This document shows positions 35,091 through 46,648 of a stretch of 64,000 bases of DNA, piece after piece (positions within the stretch are counted from its first letter, which is position 1; every line of letters starts with the position of its first letter). The position numbers and the translations under genes are program-made. This stretch comes from Aporrectodea caliginosa (Eukaryota; Annelida; Clitellata; Crassiclitellata; Lumbricidae), in the NCBI GenBank assembly GCA_020284085.1, contig JACEVL010000467.1, positions 1,385,001-1,449,000 on the forward strand, given 5' to 3'. The notes under the pieces are model-generated. The model was not told the origin of the DNA and did no database searches. It saw only the letters and a program-made list of their open reading frames with translations.

Positions 35091-35504
35091 GTGCATTATA
35101 TGGTACTACAGTGTCCCGTCGGTCCCTTTATCTGCAGATGGTTGAGGGAATTCCTGTGACTACCAACGACGCTCACTTTACGATATACGGTGTACTTTAC
35201 GGGTACTTACTTTACGGCACACGGTGTACTTTACGATACACTATCATGTCAAAGAGCTCTATCACCCCCTCCTCGCCGAAGGCCTCCAACACATCGCATC
35301 TAATAAGTTTATTATCATTATATTTATTTATTTCAAGTCTACAAATTCGAATCAGAGGCGCGGTAGAACGTTCGCTTGGAGGCCAAAAACCTTTTTGGAG
35401 AAGTTGTTCCAAGGGAAATTCGCAAGTCTGGATTAAGTATGAGTCCACGATGCAGCTGCTAATACTACAAAGGTTACAATTAGGCCTACTATTAATATAT
35501 TAAT

Positions 35505-35641
35505 AATACTGCTGCTGCTACTACTACAACTACAATAACAACAACTACTACTGCTACTACTACAGCTACAATAACAACAAAAACTACTGCTGCTGCTGCT
35601 ATTACTACTACTACTGCTACTACTAGGGCCTACTACTAAAC

Positions 35642-35683
<42 letters not shown>
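35505..35683. repeat. (CTA/TAA)n microsatellite
   Basis: Imperfect CTA/CTG/CAA triplets followed by pure TAA (35643-35682). Confidence 0.9.
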
Positions 35684-35695
35684 GATCTATATCAG

Positions 35696-35833
35696 ATCTA
35701 GGTCGTAGTCTGACGCTGTCCACAGGAGACAAGAGAGAGACCTGCTTCTTGCTGCAGCGTCTCTCTATAACTGTCCAGCGGTTCAACTCGGTGGCTTTCC
35801 GCGGCACTTTAGCGGAGCCAGACCTTAGGGAGA
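35696..35833 (+). mobile_element. Retroelement C-terminal fragment
   Basis: The frame STGDKRETCFLLQRLSITVQ followed by RFNSVAFRGTL matches the fragment at 18605-19053 (SGDQRETKFLFQRLSICVQR). About 45 codons remain. Confidence 0.65.
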
Positions 35834-35945
35834 TGTGCCACTAACGGCACTTATGACGCTCATTTTAGACTGCTACTGCATGCTTGTCTATTGTAGCTTT
35901 CAGTATTGATGTTGATTGATGGAGATAATATAATATTAATATAAT

Positions 35946-35952
35946 AAAAAAA

Positions 35953-36033
<81 letters not shown>
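35946..36033. repeat. (AAT)n microsatellite
   Basis: Nearly pure AAT/TAA triplets over ~85 bp. Confidence 0.95.
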
Positions 36034-36034
<1 letters not shown>

Positions 36035-36682
36035 GCCTAATAATAGGCCTAATAGTTATAGCATAAATATTAATAATACTGCTACATCAGTCTTGTTGGT
36101 GCCAAATGCCAATATGCTAGCTCTTTTCAAGGCCAAATTTCGCAGATTCGTTCGGAGACGCGCGCAATAATTACCGATTATCTCGTAACCAATACTTCGA
36201 CAAACGTAAACGTCGCCATCGCCATCATCATTATTTAATGATGGTCAACGACAGTGACTACCTCAATTATTAAAAATTCTATAAGATATAATTATATATC
36301 AATGTTTACATGTCTTAGGCGACATTTCCGGTAGGCTACCAATGATAATTCGTCGATGATAACGTCATATGTTGCCATGGTAATTCCGCAGCCTTTGCTG
36401 TGCTGGTCACGTGATTCTTCCTCCGAAAGATTATCCTTGAGCGAGCGTGGATTTGAGATTTATAGAGTATATTACGATTGCCTTTTACACTATTTTCCTT
36501 ATATAATTCTTATAGTTAATTCGTTCTTATAGTTCCAATAGTTCCTAGTTATCTTAAGTAGTTATTTATCGTTCCAATTTTCCGTACTTTTTAAGACTGC
36601 TGCTTGTGTGACTTTGTGTCACGGATTAGTTCACGTCGGTGGATAGGATCCTGTTCCTACGGACACTGTCGTAAGCTGAACT

Positions 36683-37539
36683 ATGTTTCTACGGAAGCTG
36701 TTCCGTCGTCGACCCGTGCGAATAGCTCCGGGAGTTGTTTCGCAGAATGAGCCTGGCGAGGAAGGCCATTCTGCCGCGAGAGTTCCACCGTCTGTCCCTC
36801 ATGCCTCGACTAAGGCTGGAACACTGGAGGATAAGGGAAAGGTCGGTAGGGTCGGAGGTTGCGGCGCCCTGTTCCGACGGAGGCCGCGCTGCTACTACAG
36901 AAGGGGGTCATTCTGACCGGCCAACAGAGCCCTACAGCGTCTGCCCGAACCCCAAAGGATCCCAACCACCTGACTCCTATTCTTCGCTACTCCCTGAAAG
37001 AGTCCTTGGCATGCCTCGACCTTAGCCGACTCGTAGACGACAAACGCCGCCGAGACTTGCTTTCATCTGCAGCTGAGGGCGAAGAGGTGACAGACGCGGA
37101 TCGATCAACCACGGATCCATTGAAGTCGGAACTGACCGAGGAAGAAGGGCCTGACGAGGAGGCAGTGCCAGAGACTAAGACTACGGGCGTCAGAGAGGAG
37201 ACGACGATCCGTCTGAAGCGGTCACCGACATCACGAAACATCTCGATCGAGGAAGATAAGAATCCGAAAGAGGAATGGAATGAGGCGAGATGGATGTTTA
37301 AGATGGAACAACTGGAAGAAGAAGACGAACCGATGAGAGCGCCATCTCCTCGAATAGCGTGGGCAGAAGTCGACGACATCTGCTTCATTCCACCCAGGGA
37401 GAAGAAAGTCAGCCAAACGGCCCCACCACCGCCGCCGCCTACACCAGAACCAGAGCCACCGGAACCAGAGACCGACGAAATCGAAGAAGTCGTTTGCACC
37501 TGCTGCTGGTTCACGTACCGAAGGGCACGTCAACACTAG
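36683..37539 (+). CDS. Unrecognised acidic, proline-rich protein (possible 59-bp intron)
   Basis: ATG at 36683 is preceded by an in-frame TGA at 36677, so it is the likely start (MFLRKLFRRRPVRIA). That frame stops at 36916. A second frame, open through TAA/TAG-free sequence to the stop at 37537, carries the better protein-like part. A GT at 36842 and an AG at 36899-36900 are both phase 0; removing 36842-36900 joins the frames into 265 aa. The alternative is a one-base sequence error. The protein has a basic N-terminus, then a long Glu/Asp-rich, probably disordered middle, a proline run near 37428, and a Cys-rich end VVCTCCWFTYRRARQH. No family recognised. Codon use and composition differ from nearby repeats. 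A 2.4-kb minisatellite starts about 220 bp after the stop. Confidence 0.5.
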
Positions 37540-37585
37540 GCATCGGTTGATGCGATCCACGTCTCAGCCGACACGAAGAACGCAA

Positions 37586-37720
37586 CAACCAAAGACCTCC
37601 TTCTCCTCCACCACCACTGACTACAAACGACGACGCCGCCAATAACCAGACCTCGAAACATCCATCTGCTGTTGCTGCATCAGACTACGAAGGGAGAGGA
37701 GAGAGCTATTAATAAACGGA
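37586..37720. repeat. Left flanking repeat of the minisatellite
   Basis: CAACCAAAGACCTCCTTCTC through CGAAGGGAGAGG is repeated at 40126-40256 in the same orientation with ~90% identity by eye. Confidence 0.85.
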
Positions 37721-37761
37721 ATGACAGAACGACGACTGCCCGTTGATGCAGCTACCGAGAG

Positions 37762-40126
37762 GAGGCTGATACAGTCACGACGATTAAAGGGTACTGCGGC
37801 TACGGTTGGAGGCTGATGCAGTCACCACGATTAAAGGGCACTGCGGCTACGGTTGGAGGCTGATACAGTCACGACGATTAAATGGTACTGTGGCTACGGT
37901 TGGAGGCTGATGCAGTCACCACGATTAAAGGGCACTGCGGCTACGGTTGGAGGCTGATACAGTCACGACGATTAAATGGTACTGTGGCTACGGTTGGAGG
38001 CTGATACAGTCACGACGATTAAATGGTACTGTGGCTACGGTTGGAGGCTGATACAGTCACGACGATTAAATGGTACTGTGGCTACGGTTGGAGGCTGATA
38101 CAGTCACGACGATTAAATGGTACTGCGGCTACGGTTGGAGGCTGACGACGATTAAATGGTACTGCGGCTACGGTTGGAGGCTGATACTGTCACGACGATT
38201 AAATGGTACTGCGGCTACGGTTGGAGGCTGATACTGTCACGACGATTAAATGGTACTGAGGCTACGGTTGGAGGCTGATACAGTCACGACGATGAAATGG
38301 TACTGTGGCTACGGTTGGAGGCTGATACAGTCACGACGATTAAATGGTACTGCGGCTACGGTTGGAGGCTGACGACGATTAAATGGTACTGCGGCTAGTT
38401 GTTCCGCGGTTGGAGGCTGACGACGATTAAATGGTACTGCGGCTACGGTTGGAGGCTGATACTGTCACGACGATTAAATGGTACTGCGGCTACGGTTGGA
38501 GGCTGACGACGATTAAATGGTACTGAGGCTACGGTTGGAGGCTGATACAGTCACGACGATGAAATGGTACTGTGGCTACGGTTGGAGGCTGACGACGATT
38601 AAATGGTACTGCGGCTACGGTTGGAGGCTGACGACGATTAAATGGTACTGCGGCTACGGTTGGAGGCTGATACAGTCACGACGATGAAATGGTACTGTGG
38701 CTACGGTTGGAGGCTGATGCAGTCACCACGATTAAAGGGCACTGCGGCTACGGTTGGAGGCTGATACAGTCACGACGATTAAATGGTACTGTGGCTACGG
38801 TTGGAGGCTGATACAGTCACGACGATTAAATGGTACTGTGGCTACGGTTGGAGGCTGATACAGTCACGACGATTAAATGGTACTGTGGCTACGGTTGGAG
38901 GCTGATACAGTCACGACGATTAAATGGTACTGCGGCTACGGTTGGAGGCTGACGACGATTAAATGGTACTGCGGCTACGGTTGGAGGCTGATACTGTCAC
39001 GACGATTAAATGGTACTGCGGCTACGGTTGGAGGCTGATACTGTCACGACGATTAAATGGTACTGAGGCTACGGTTGGAGGCTGATACAGTCACGACGAT
39101 GAAATGGTACTGTGGCTACGGTTGGAGGCTGATACAGTCACGACGATTAAATGGTACTGCGGCTACGGTTGGAGGCTGACGACGATTAAACTGCGGCTAC
39201 GGTTGGAGGCTGACGACGATTAAATGGTACTGCGGCTACGGTTGGAGGCTGATACTGTCACGACGATTAAATGGTACTGCGGCTACGGTTGGAGGCTGAC
39301 GACGATTAAATGGCTGAGGCTACGGTTGGAGGCTGAGTCACGACGATGAAATGGTACTACGGTTGGAGGCTGACGACGATTAAATGGTACTGCGGCTACG
39401 GTTGGAGGCTGACGACGATTAAATGGTACTGCGGCTACGGTTGGAGGCTGATACTGTCACGACGATTAAATGGTACTGCGGCTACGGTTGGAGGCTGACG
39501 ACGATTAAATGGTACTGCGGCTACGGTTGGAGGCTGACGACGATTAAATGGTACTGCGGCTACGGTTGGAGGCTGATACAGTCACGACGATTAAAGGGTA
39601 CTGCGGCTACGGTTGGAGGCTGATACAGTCACGACGATTAAATGGTACTGCGGCTACGGTTGGAGGCTGACGACGATTAAATGGTACTGCGGCTACGGTT
39701 GGAGGCTGATACAGTCACGACGATTAAATGGTACTGCGGCTACGGTTGGAGGCTGACGACGATTAAATGGTACTGCGGCTACGGTTGGAGGCTGACGACG
39801 ATTAAATGGTACTGAGGCTACGGTTGGAGGCTGATACAGTCACGACGATTAAATGGTACTGCGGCTACGGTTGGAGGCTGACGACGATTAAATGGTACTG
39901 CGGCTACGGTTGGAGGCTGATACTGTCACGACGATTAAATGGTACTGCGGCTACGGTTGGAGGCTGACGACGATTAAATGGTGCTGCGGCTACGGTTGGA
40001 GGCTGACGACGATTAAAGGGCACTGCGGCTACGGTTGGAGGCTGATACAGTCACGACGATTAAAGGGCACTGCGGCTACGGATGGAGGCTGATACAGTCA
40101 CGACGATTAAAGGGCACTGCGGCTAC
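37762..40126. repeat. 47/36-bp minisatellite with higher-order repeats
   Basis: About 55 units. The 47-bp unit contains GATACAGTCACGACGATTAA and GGCTACGGTTGGAGGCT; the 36-bp form lacks 11 bp (around ACAGTCACGA). Variant bases (TGTGG, TGCGG, TGAGG; GATTAAA or GATGAAA) occur in a fixed order in two blocks starting at 37909 and 38716, giving a higher-order period near 807 bp. Not coding: 47-bp units break frame and only short frames result. Confidence 0.95.
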
Positions 40127-40256
40127 AACCAAAGACCTCCTTCTCCTCTACCACCACCACTGACGACGACGACGCCAATACAGCAACCAGACCTCGAAAC
40201 ATCCACCTGCTGTTGCTGCATCAGACTACGAAGGGAGAGGAAAGAGCAATAAATGG
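40126..40256. repeat. Right flanking repeat of the minisatellite
   Basis: Direct copy of 37586-37720 starting exactly where the last minisatellite unit ends. Confidence 0.85.
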
Positions 40257-40644
40257 AAGGAGAACGATTACCATGTGATGTAGTCACTTGGAATAACAAG
40301 TCGAGCTGCAGATATATGACTATCACCGCCGCCACCACAGCAACCAGACCGTATCGAATGCTCGGAATTAAGAACGCAAAAACCTCACCGTTTCGCAAGG
40401 TCTGACTTAAACGTGGAGAACGCAGACTGACCACACAGTCGGCGTTAAATACGGCGACGAAGAACTATCCTCTGAAGGAGCTCTTGCCTATCTGATTGAG
40501 TTGTGGCGATCGTTGGCAATGAAACAGACAGAACTCTGACCTGACGAAAGAGTGGACGTCAACCCGAAACCATAGAACTGCAACACGAGGAAACACCAGA
40601 ACGATTCAACTATTACACGACGAAAGCAGGACGTTGAAAGTGTA

Positions 40645-40905
40645 AAACGAAGGAAAACTCGATGCTAACCAAAACCAAGGAACTATGAAACGAAGGAACA
40701 CTCGGTGCTAACCAAAACGAAGGAACTAAGAAACGAATAAAACACTCAGTGCTAACCAAAACGAAGGAACTATGAAACTAAGGAACACTCGATGCTAACC
40801 AGAATGATGGAACTGTAAAACTAAGGAACACTCTAACCAGAACGATGGAACTATAAAACGAAGGAACACTCGGTGCTAAACAAAACGATGGAACTATATA
40901 ACACG
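40645..40905. repeat. 43-bp tandem repeat, ~6 copies
   Basis: Units built on GAAGGAACACTCGGTGCTAA and CCAAAACGAAGGAACTATGA, with one shortened unit near 40825. No reading frame is kept. Confidence 0.85.
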
Positions 40906-41570
40906 ACGAAACACTTGGCATCAACTAGAACTATGAACTTTAACACGATAAACCTACTTCAAATGTCCGATATGCGAAGAATATGGACCAAATGAAAGAA
41001 GAAAAGTAACTCCACAGATATAAAAATGAAAATAAACGAAAGGAAACTTACTTTAAAAATAGGCAACTGTACCTTGGATGAAAACGATTCAACCAAAACT
41101 CAAATCACGCTGAAATTGAGGACTTGAATTTTAACACAGACTCGCGACCTGACCTTATCAGCAGCAAAATTACGAATCAACTCACAACAGAAGTAACTTA
41201 ACCAGAAAAATTACTTCGTGCAAAGTGACTCTGCTTCGTAGGAAATCTCGGCTAAAAATAAACTGTGATCCGCTTAAACAGAACTAATAATCGACCAGAA
41301 CAGAACAGGACGATGAAAATGAACTGTCATCTGCTACACCGAACTGACAATGGGGCGACAGACGAATGGTAAGAAGCGCTTTAATAATCATCATACCTTA
41401 CGTTACCTTGACCTATCTTGCATTGCTTTACTGACATTGCCTTTACCATAGCCTACCTTACGCTACTTAATCCTTGTATCACTCTACCTTACCTCAATAA
41501 TTATCTCAGACTTAGTTTTAAATTACTTAAACTTACTTTACTCTACCCTATCTCATCTTAATTTACTTTA
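40906..41570. other. No gene recognised
   Basis: A-rich then CTTAC-rich sequence with no protein-like frame. From 41395 onward TTACCTTACCT-like words resemble those at 6600-6670. Confidence 0.4.
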
Positions 41571-41571
41571 C

Positions 41572-41830
41572 TTGAACTTGGGTAATCTTAGGGAGTTGAA
41601 TGTCTCGGTCCCATCCATTCCTGGTCATAGCTTTCTTAGCTCTGCTGCACAGGGTGATCTGGTTGTTCCCCCAATCAGAACATCCACAGTGCAGCAAAGA
41701 AGCTTCGTTGACGCAACTTTCTGGAATAGATTGCCTATTATAATAGCATCCCACGACATCGGTTGATGCCTTGGGCATTAGACACTGGCGCAATAGAAGT
41801 TGCTAATTACAATCATTATGTTTGTATGTT
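41572..41830 (+). mobile_element. CR1-like LINE C-terminal fragment
   Basis: The frame contains GDLVVPPIRTSTVQQRSFVD and then ATFWNRLP, matching the GDLxVPRxRT...RxFSVxxxxxWNxLP end of CR1 proteins. The 3' flank GGTTGATGCCTTGGGCATTAG recurs near 8338. Confidence 0.6.
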
Positions 41831-41966
41831 TATGTTGTAAATGTTTGAATCTTGTACTTTATTTTTTCTGTAATGATACTGCAATCTGTCACAACGTGTA
41901 ATAATATTAATCTTCGTGGGTTTCCTGTGTTTCTTTAGGTACCGTGAGGCGACGGAGGCGAGCTGG

Positions 41967-42095
41967 GATGGGTGTGACGAGATTGAGGCGAGAAGGTACG
42001 GGTGTGACGAGATTGAGGCGAGAAGGTATGGGTGTGACGAGATTGAGGCGAGAAGGGATGGGTGTGAGGAGACTGAGGCAGATTGTGATGGGTGT
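41967..42095 (+). repeat. 30-bp minisatellite, ~4 copies
   Basis: Unit GGGTGTGACGAGATTGAGGC plus GAGAAGGTAC. Because 30 is a multiple of 3 the frame stays open (GCDEIEARRY repeated) from about 41940 to 42155, preceded by TTTCTTTAG that could be an acceptor. Whether it is an exon cannot be decided. Confidence 0.75.
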
Positions 42096-42314
42096 GGTGG
42101 GTGCCCTATGGCTCTATCGTGTGTTTTTTATGTATTAGGGGTTTATTTGTTGTAGTCCTGGCGGGCCGCTGGCGTGGTGTTAAAACCCGTAAGCTCATTA
42201 TGGCAGGAGGGGGCCACTGGCGTGGCATTAAACCCCGCAAGCCCCGTATTATTACTTTTGAATTTGTTTTTTAAATTTTCTTAATTTTGTATTGTCTTGT
42301 CGATGAGCCATAGG

Positions 42315-42450
42315 GATGAGAATGAGGATGAGAGGGAAGAGGGTAGGAGAAGAAAGGAGGGGCAGAGGGATGAGAATGAGGATGAGAGACGGGGCTAGGT
42401 TAGAAGAAAGACGGGGCATGCAGAGGGATGAGAATGAGGATGAGCGGGAA
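42315..42450. repeat. Purine-rich repeat, 3 copies
   Basis: AGGGATGAGAATGAGGATGAG occurs three times at ~42313, 42368 and 42422 in purine-rich sequence. Noncoding as far as can be seen. Confidence 0.7.
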
Positions 42451-42599
42451 TCGAGGCATGGCAACCACAGTAGAATCCGACAGAAAATCTACTTCATGAA
42501 GATAAAGATCACCCGAAGGTAAATCTGAAGTTTATTGTATGCAAGAGCTGATGAAATCAAATGCTAATTATTTTATTATTCTAGTCTAGTAGGTATACA

Positions 42600-43300
42600 C
42601 TTATATGGACTTTGAGATGGACTCATACGAAATGCCCTGTCTCTCTGTCTCTCTGTGTGTCTGTCTCTGTCTGTCTTTCTGTATGTCTGTCTGTCTGTCT
42701 GTCTGTCTGTCTGATATTCTCTCTCTCTCTCTCTCTCTCTCAAATTACCTGTAATTAAAGTATTGACGTCTAGCACGTTAATCTAATAATCTAATATTAT
42801 TCATTTATGCATTCTTTGTCTCTCTGTCTGTCTCTGTCCTAGTCTCTGTCTGTCTGTCTGTCTCTGTCTCTCTCTCCTCTCTTTGCATACATAATATACG
42901 TGTAAACGTGGTCAATGGTCCATTTACATGTAGCAAGGCTATAGGGGACGGTCTTTCAGTCCATTTAGTACTGTTCGGCAGAGGAGCGATGGGAGAGGGA
43001 GAAACAGGAATGAAGACAGCATTTCTCCAGAAGGCACATGTTTTTGCCAAACTAGAGCGCAGATGTTCTGCGCGTAATAGGTTAGCTTGCAACAAAGAAG
43101 AATGTGTATTTCAACTAGTTTTTACACCTTTTCAGTGTCTTCAACGAAACGAAGATGAGAAAGATCAGACAATTAAGCGCCTTCAACCAACCGAGATGCG
43201 AATGGCTCGTCGACAGACTTCATTTTCTCGGCATCGGCATATGTGGAATTTGCTTCAGCCAAACAATGGACACTTTTAATCGACCTGTCCGACCTAAAGA
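42600..43300. repeat. Segmental duplication, copy 1
   Basis: GACTTTGAGATGGACTCATA, CTGT/CT microsatellites, TATTGACGTCTAGCACG, CATTTAGTACTGTTC and CTTCAGCCAAACAATGGACA recur in order at 45090-45775. Copy 1 is open for ~120 codons at 42908-43279 without an ATG start; copy 2 has stops in the same frame, so coding is not supported. Confidence 0.85.
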
Positions 43301-43612
43301 TAAACTATAATGTGCAAACGAAAACATGGCATCATCCTCGTCATTTATTTAATTGAGGCCATTAGCAGTTAAAAATAATGCGCAATGCATAGGCTACAGT
43401 ATCAGGAGACTGAACAGCTGACGATACGAACGATTTGTCGTGTATAGTTAGGCCTAATACATGAAGCTGATAGAATCGTGTCGTGTGTTTTCTACCTTGT
43501 TGAATTAGTGAGCATCAGACGGTGGGGTCGTTTTAAGACCTCGGCCAGGACACTGAGTTCCTGGTACCAGAGATGGCAGTGACGGAGCTGTGAGAGATAG
43601 CATACCTACAAC

Positions 43613-44428
43613 CAGAGGCGGAGACTTAGGGGGACAGGGGGACGGTCTGTCTCCCCCCCCAAACTTGAGGTGGGGGACGGAGCTGCTTATATCCCCCCCA
43701 ATTTTTCTGAAATATTTCATGAATAAAATAATAATAGCTACGAGTGACAGCTGGTTCTTTTCAGCACTCAAATAATAAAGCAATTTTGTTCAGATGACAG
43801 CTTAAATGCTACCATTACAGTGCGGAAATTCAAACATTTTCAGATGGGGAGGGGTCACATCCCTCCCCAAACCCCTCCCCAAACTCAAACACGACTCAAA
43901 CTACATGTAAGCTTCGAGCTACGAGTGATAGTTGGTTCCTATCAGCACTCAAATTATAGAGCAATTTTGTTCATATGACAGCTTAAAATGCTACCATTAC
44001 AGTGTGGAAATTCAAAATGTTTAGATTGGGAGGGGTCACATCACCTCCCCAAACCCTCCCCAAACTCAAACACGACTCAAACTACATGTAAGCTACGAGT
44101 GATAGTTGGTTCCTATCAGCACTCAAATTATAGAGCAATTTTGTTCATATGACAGCTTAAAATGCTACCATTACAGTGTGGAAATTCAAAATGTTTAGAT
44201 TGGGAGGGGTCACATCACCTCCCCAAACCCCTCCCCAAACTCAAACACAACTCAAACTACATGTAAGCTACGAGTGACAGCTAGTTCCTATATCAGCACT
44301 CAAATTATAGAGCAATTTTGTTCAGATGACAGCTTAAAATGCTACCATTACAGTGCGGAAATTCAAAAAATTCGGACGCTCCTTCACCGGTCCCTCCAAA
44401 CTCAAGGCCAAGTCTCCGCCTATGCCTG
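43613..44428. mobile_element. hAT-like element with internal ~175-bp tandem array
   Basis: The ends CAGAGGCGGAGACTTAGG (43613) and AAGTCTCCGCCTATGCCTG (to 44428) are inverted. CCTACAAC lies directly before and three bases after the element, an imperfect 8-bp duplication. The inside holds about four units with GCTACGAGTGATAGTTGG, GAGCAATTTTGTTCATATGA and GGGAGGGGTCACATCACC. Confidence 0.65.
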
Positions 44429-44429
44429 T

Positions 44430-45088
44430 AACCTACAACCCGCTCTTCCTCAGCGATGACGCCGCTGGTCGTCCCCGGCCCGTCTTACGCTACAATACCC
44501 TGGGTATCTAGAGGCCTATATAAGTGTACCTATAACGTCACGCCAGTGCCCTCTAGAAACACAGTTTAGCGGCAAATTGCATTTAGATACGTACATGGTA
44601 GGCTTCAACTAAATCTGCGGAGTAGGAACAAAGTCTACATATTCGTTATAATGCTCAGCTCCACTAAACAAGGGAGGCGGCCCGGCGAACTCGTGTGGTC
44701 CCTTTGCCACTAAAACAAGGGATACGACCGATACTAACTGGATACGTGGCCCTCATACCATAAATCAGGAACGGCGATCCCCAAAAACCGTAATGGGAAG
44801 AGTGCATCAGGTTTACCGGTGAAAGTGAAGAAGAGAAAACAAAGAAATCAGCTCAAAGATAAAGAAAACAGAAGAAAAATCAAGAAGAAATACGCGAAAC
44901 AGACCAATAACATTAATAAACATTAAAAAAAATCTAAAGACAAATTGTGGACATAGAACACCTTTTTATTAACTTTTCCCAAAGACCATTCAATTGCTCC
45001 AACTCAATGTAACCTAAGCACAGAGAGTGTTAACCCATCTCCGCTGAGCGAGCACCAGAAAATCCTACACCCCACCCACCGTCAGAAC
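44430..45088. other. No gene recognised
   Basis: No ATG-started frame of note. A lysine-rich open stretch near 44755-44925 lacks a start and homology I recognise. Confidence 0.35.
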
Positions 45089-45089
45089 A

Positions 45090-45775
45090 GACTTTGAGAT
45101 GGACTCATACGAAATGCTCTGTCTCTCTGTGTGTGTCTGTCTCTGTCTCTGTCTGTCTGTCTCTCTGTCTGTCTGTCTGTCTGTCTCTTTCTCTCTCTCA
45201 AATTGCCTCTAATTAAAGTATTGACGTCTAGCACGCTAATCTAATATTATTCATTCATTCATTCATTTATTCTATGCCTCCCTGTCTGACTCTGTCACTG
45301 TCTCTCCCAGTCTCTGTCTCTCTGTCTCTCTCTTTCTCTCGACATAATATACGTGTAAGGCTGAGACACGTGTAACCGTGGTCACTGGTCCATTTAGCAG
45401 GCTATACGGGACGGTCTTTCGGTTTGTCGGCAGTCCATTTAGTACTGTTCAGTAGAGGAGCGGCAGAAACAGGAATGAAGAGAGGATTTCTCCAGAAGGC
45501 ACATGCTTTGTCACATTAGGGCGCAGATGTTCTGCGAGTAATAGGTTAGTTTGCAACAAAGAGGAATGTGTCATTCGACTAACTTCTAAACTTTTTTGTA
45601 GTGTTCTGCAACGAAAAGAAGATTACGAAGATCATCAGACAAGTGCAATCATCTAATCGAGAAGTGAATGGCCAACTTCATTTTTTCAGCCACGGCATAT
45701 ATGGAAATTGCTTCAGCCAAACAATGGACACTTTAATCGACCAGTACGGCCTAAAGATAGGGCCTACACTATACA
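45090..45775. repeat. Segmental duplication, copy 2
   Basis: See 42600-43300. Diverged by many small indels, with CTGT tracts of different length. Confidence 0.85.
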
Positions 45776-45949
45776 TAAATATAAAACAATTAGACTACTT
45801 GGTGTAGGCTATCCATGAATCAACTTGTCTAAAAATATCGACCATTGTCTGAATTGCTGTGTTGTTCGTTGTAAAATTACAGTCGCTTTCCTAAATTTCA
45901 CAGGTTGATATCAGCCGTTATATATCCAGCAGAAAGAGCGGTACCTTCT

Positions 45950-46295
45950 TGGCTGCGCTCCATCCTACTTGACTGATCTTTGTCGACCTGTCCCTGACCT
46001 CGCAGCTCGTCGAACTCTGCTTTCTTGAGCAAGGGGGAAGCTTTTGGTACATCGAGCTCACACTTCTATTAGACTAGACAGCGTCGAGCCTTATCAATTG
46101 TGGAAAATTCAAATTGCGTCATCTGGAATGGCCTCCTAATAGACTTGCGATTGATGCTTCGGCTAAACTCGCCTGCTTTTTTATAAGTCTCTTAAATCAT
46201 ACTTTTTTAGTCGTGGCTGGGCTGGGAGCGCCTCTGAGTAGGTCTCTTGAAGAGGCGCAAAATAAATTCTCGGAATGAATGAATGAATGAATATC
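45950..46295 (+). mobile_element. CR1-like LINE 3' end with (GAAT)n tail
   Basis: The frame reads SYLTDLCRPVPDLAARRTLL, later VHRAHTSIRLDSVEPYQLW and LFYKSLKSYFF. The 3' UTR has GGGAGCGCCTCTGAGTAGG and ends in GAATGAATGAATGA. Stops show decay. Confidence 0.7.
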
Positions 46296-46299
46296 AGTT

Positions 46300-46648
46300 T
46301 TAACAGTTATTGTCGTTGCTAACTCGATTTTGTGTGCGTTAAATCAAGCGTTGAGCGTCAAAATTATCAGCAGATTATTTCTTACAGACCTACAACATTT
46401 TAAAGACGACATTGATATTAATTCATTCTGAAAATTTACATAGCGACTCTTTAGGTTATCTACGCAAAGGTCTGCGCTAGCCTATTATGATAAGTGTCAT
46501 TACGAACGACAATAATTTATAACATCAGTTAGTAATACAAGGCATAGTATGCTAGAAGAGTCACAGCTGGTGGGCCAACGCACACGCGTGGAACCAATCA
46601 ACGGATTCCCGTCGACAGCTGAAGATGGCATAGCATAGATGATCAGAG
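46300..46648. other. No gene recognised
   Basis: AT-rich, nothing recognisable apart from the hAT target site at its right end. Confidence 0.35.

Noticed and set aside
36987..37560. Minus-strand frames opposite the acidic protein
   Set aside because: Ser/Gly/Val-rich shadows of the plus-strand codons.
39423..40092. 66-codon frames with KWYCGYGWRL repeats
   Set aside because: They occur only where 36-bp units follow one another; 47-bp units break the frame.
37762..40126. Regular repeats resembling a CRISPR array
   Set aside because: No unique spacers: the units are contiguous variants of one sequence, in a eukaryotic genome.
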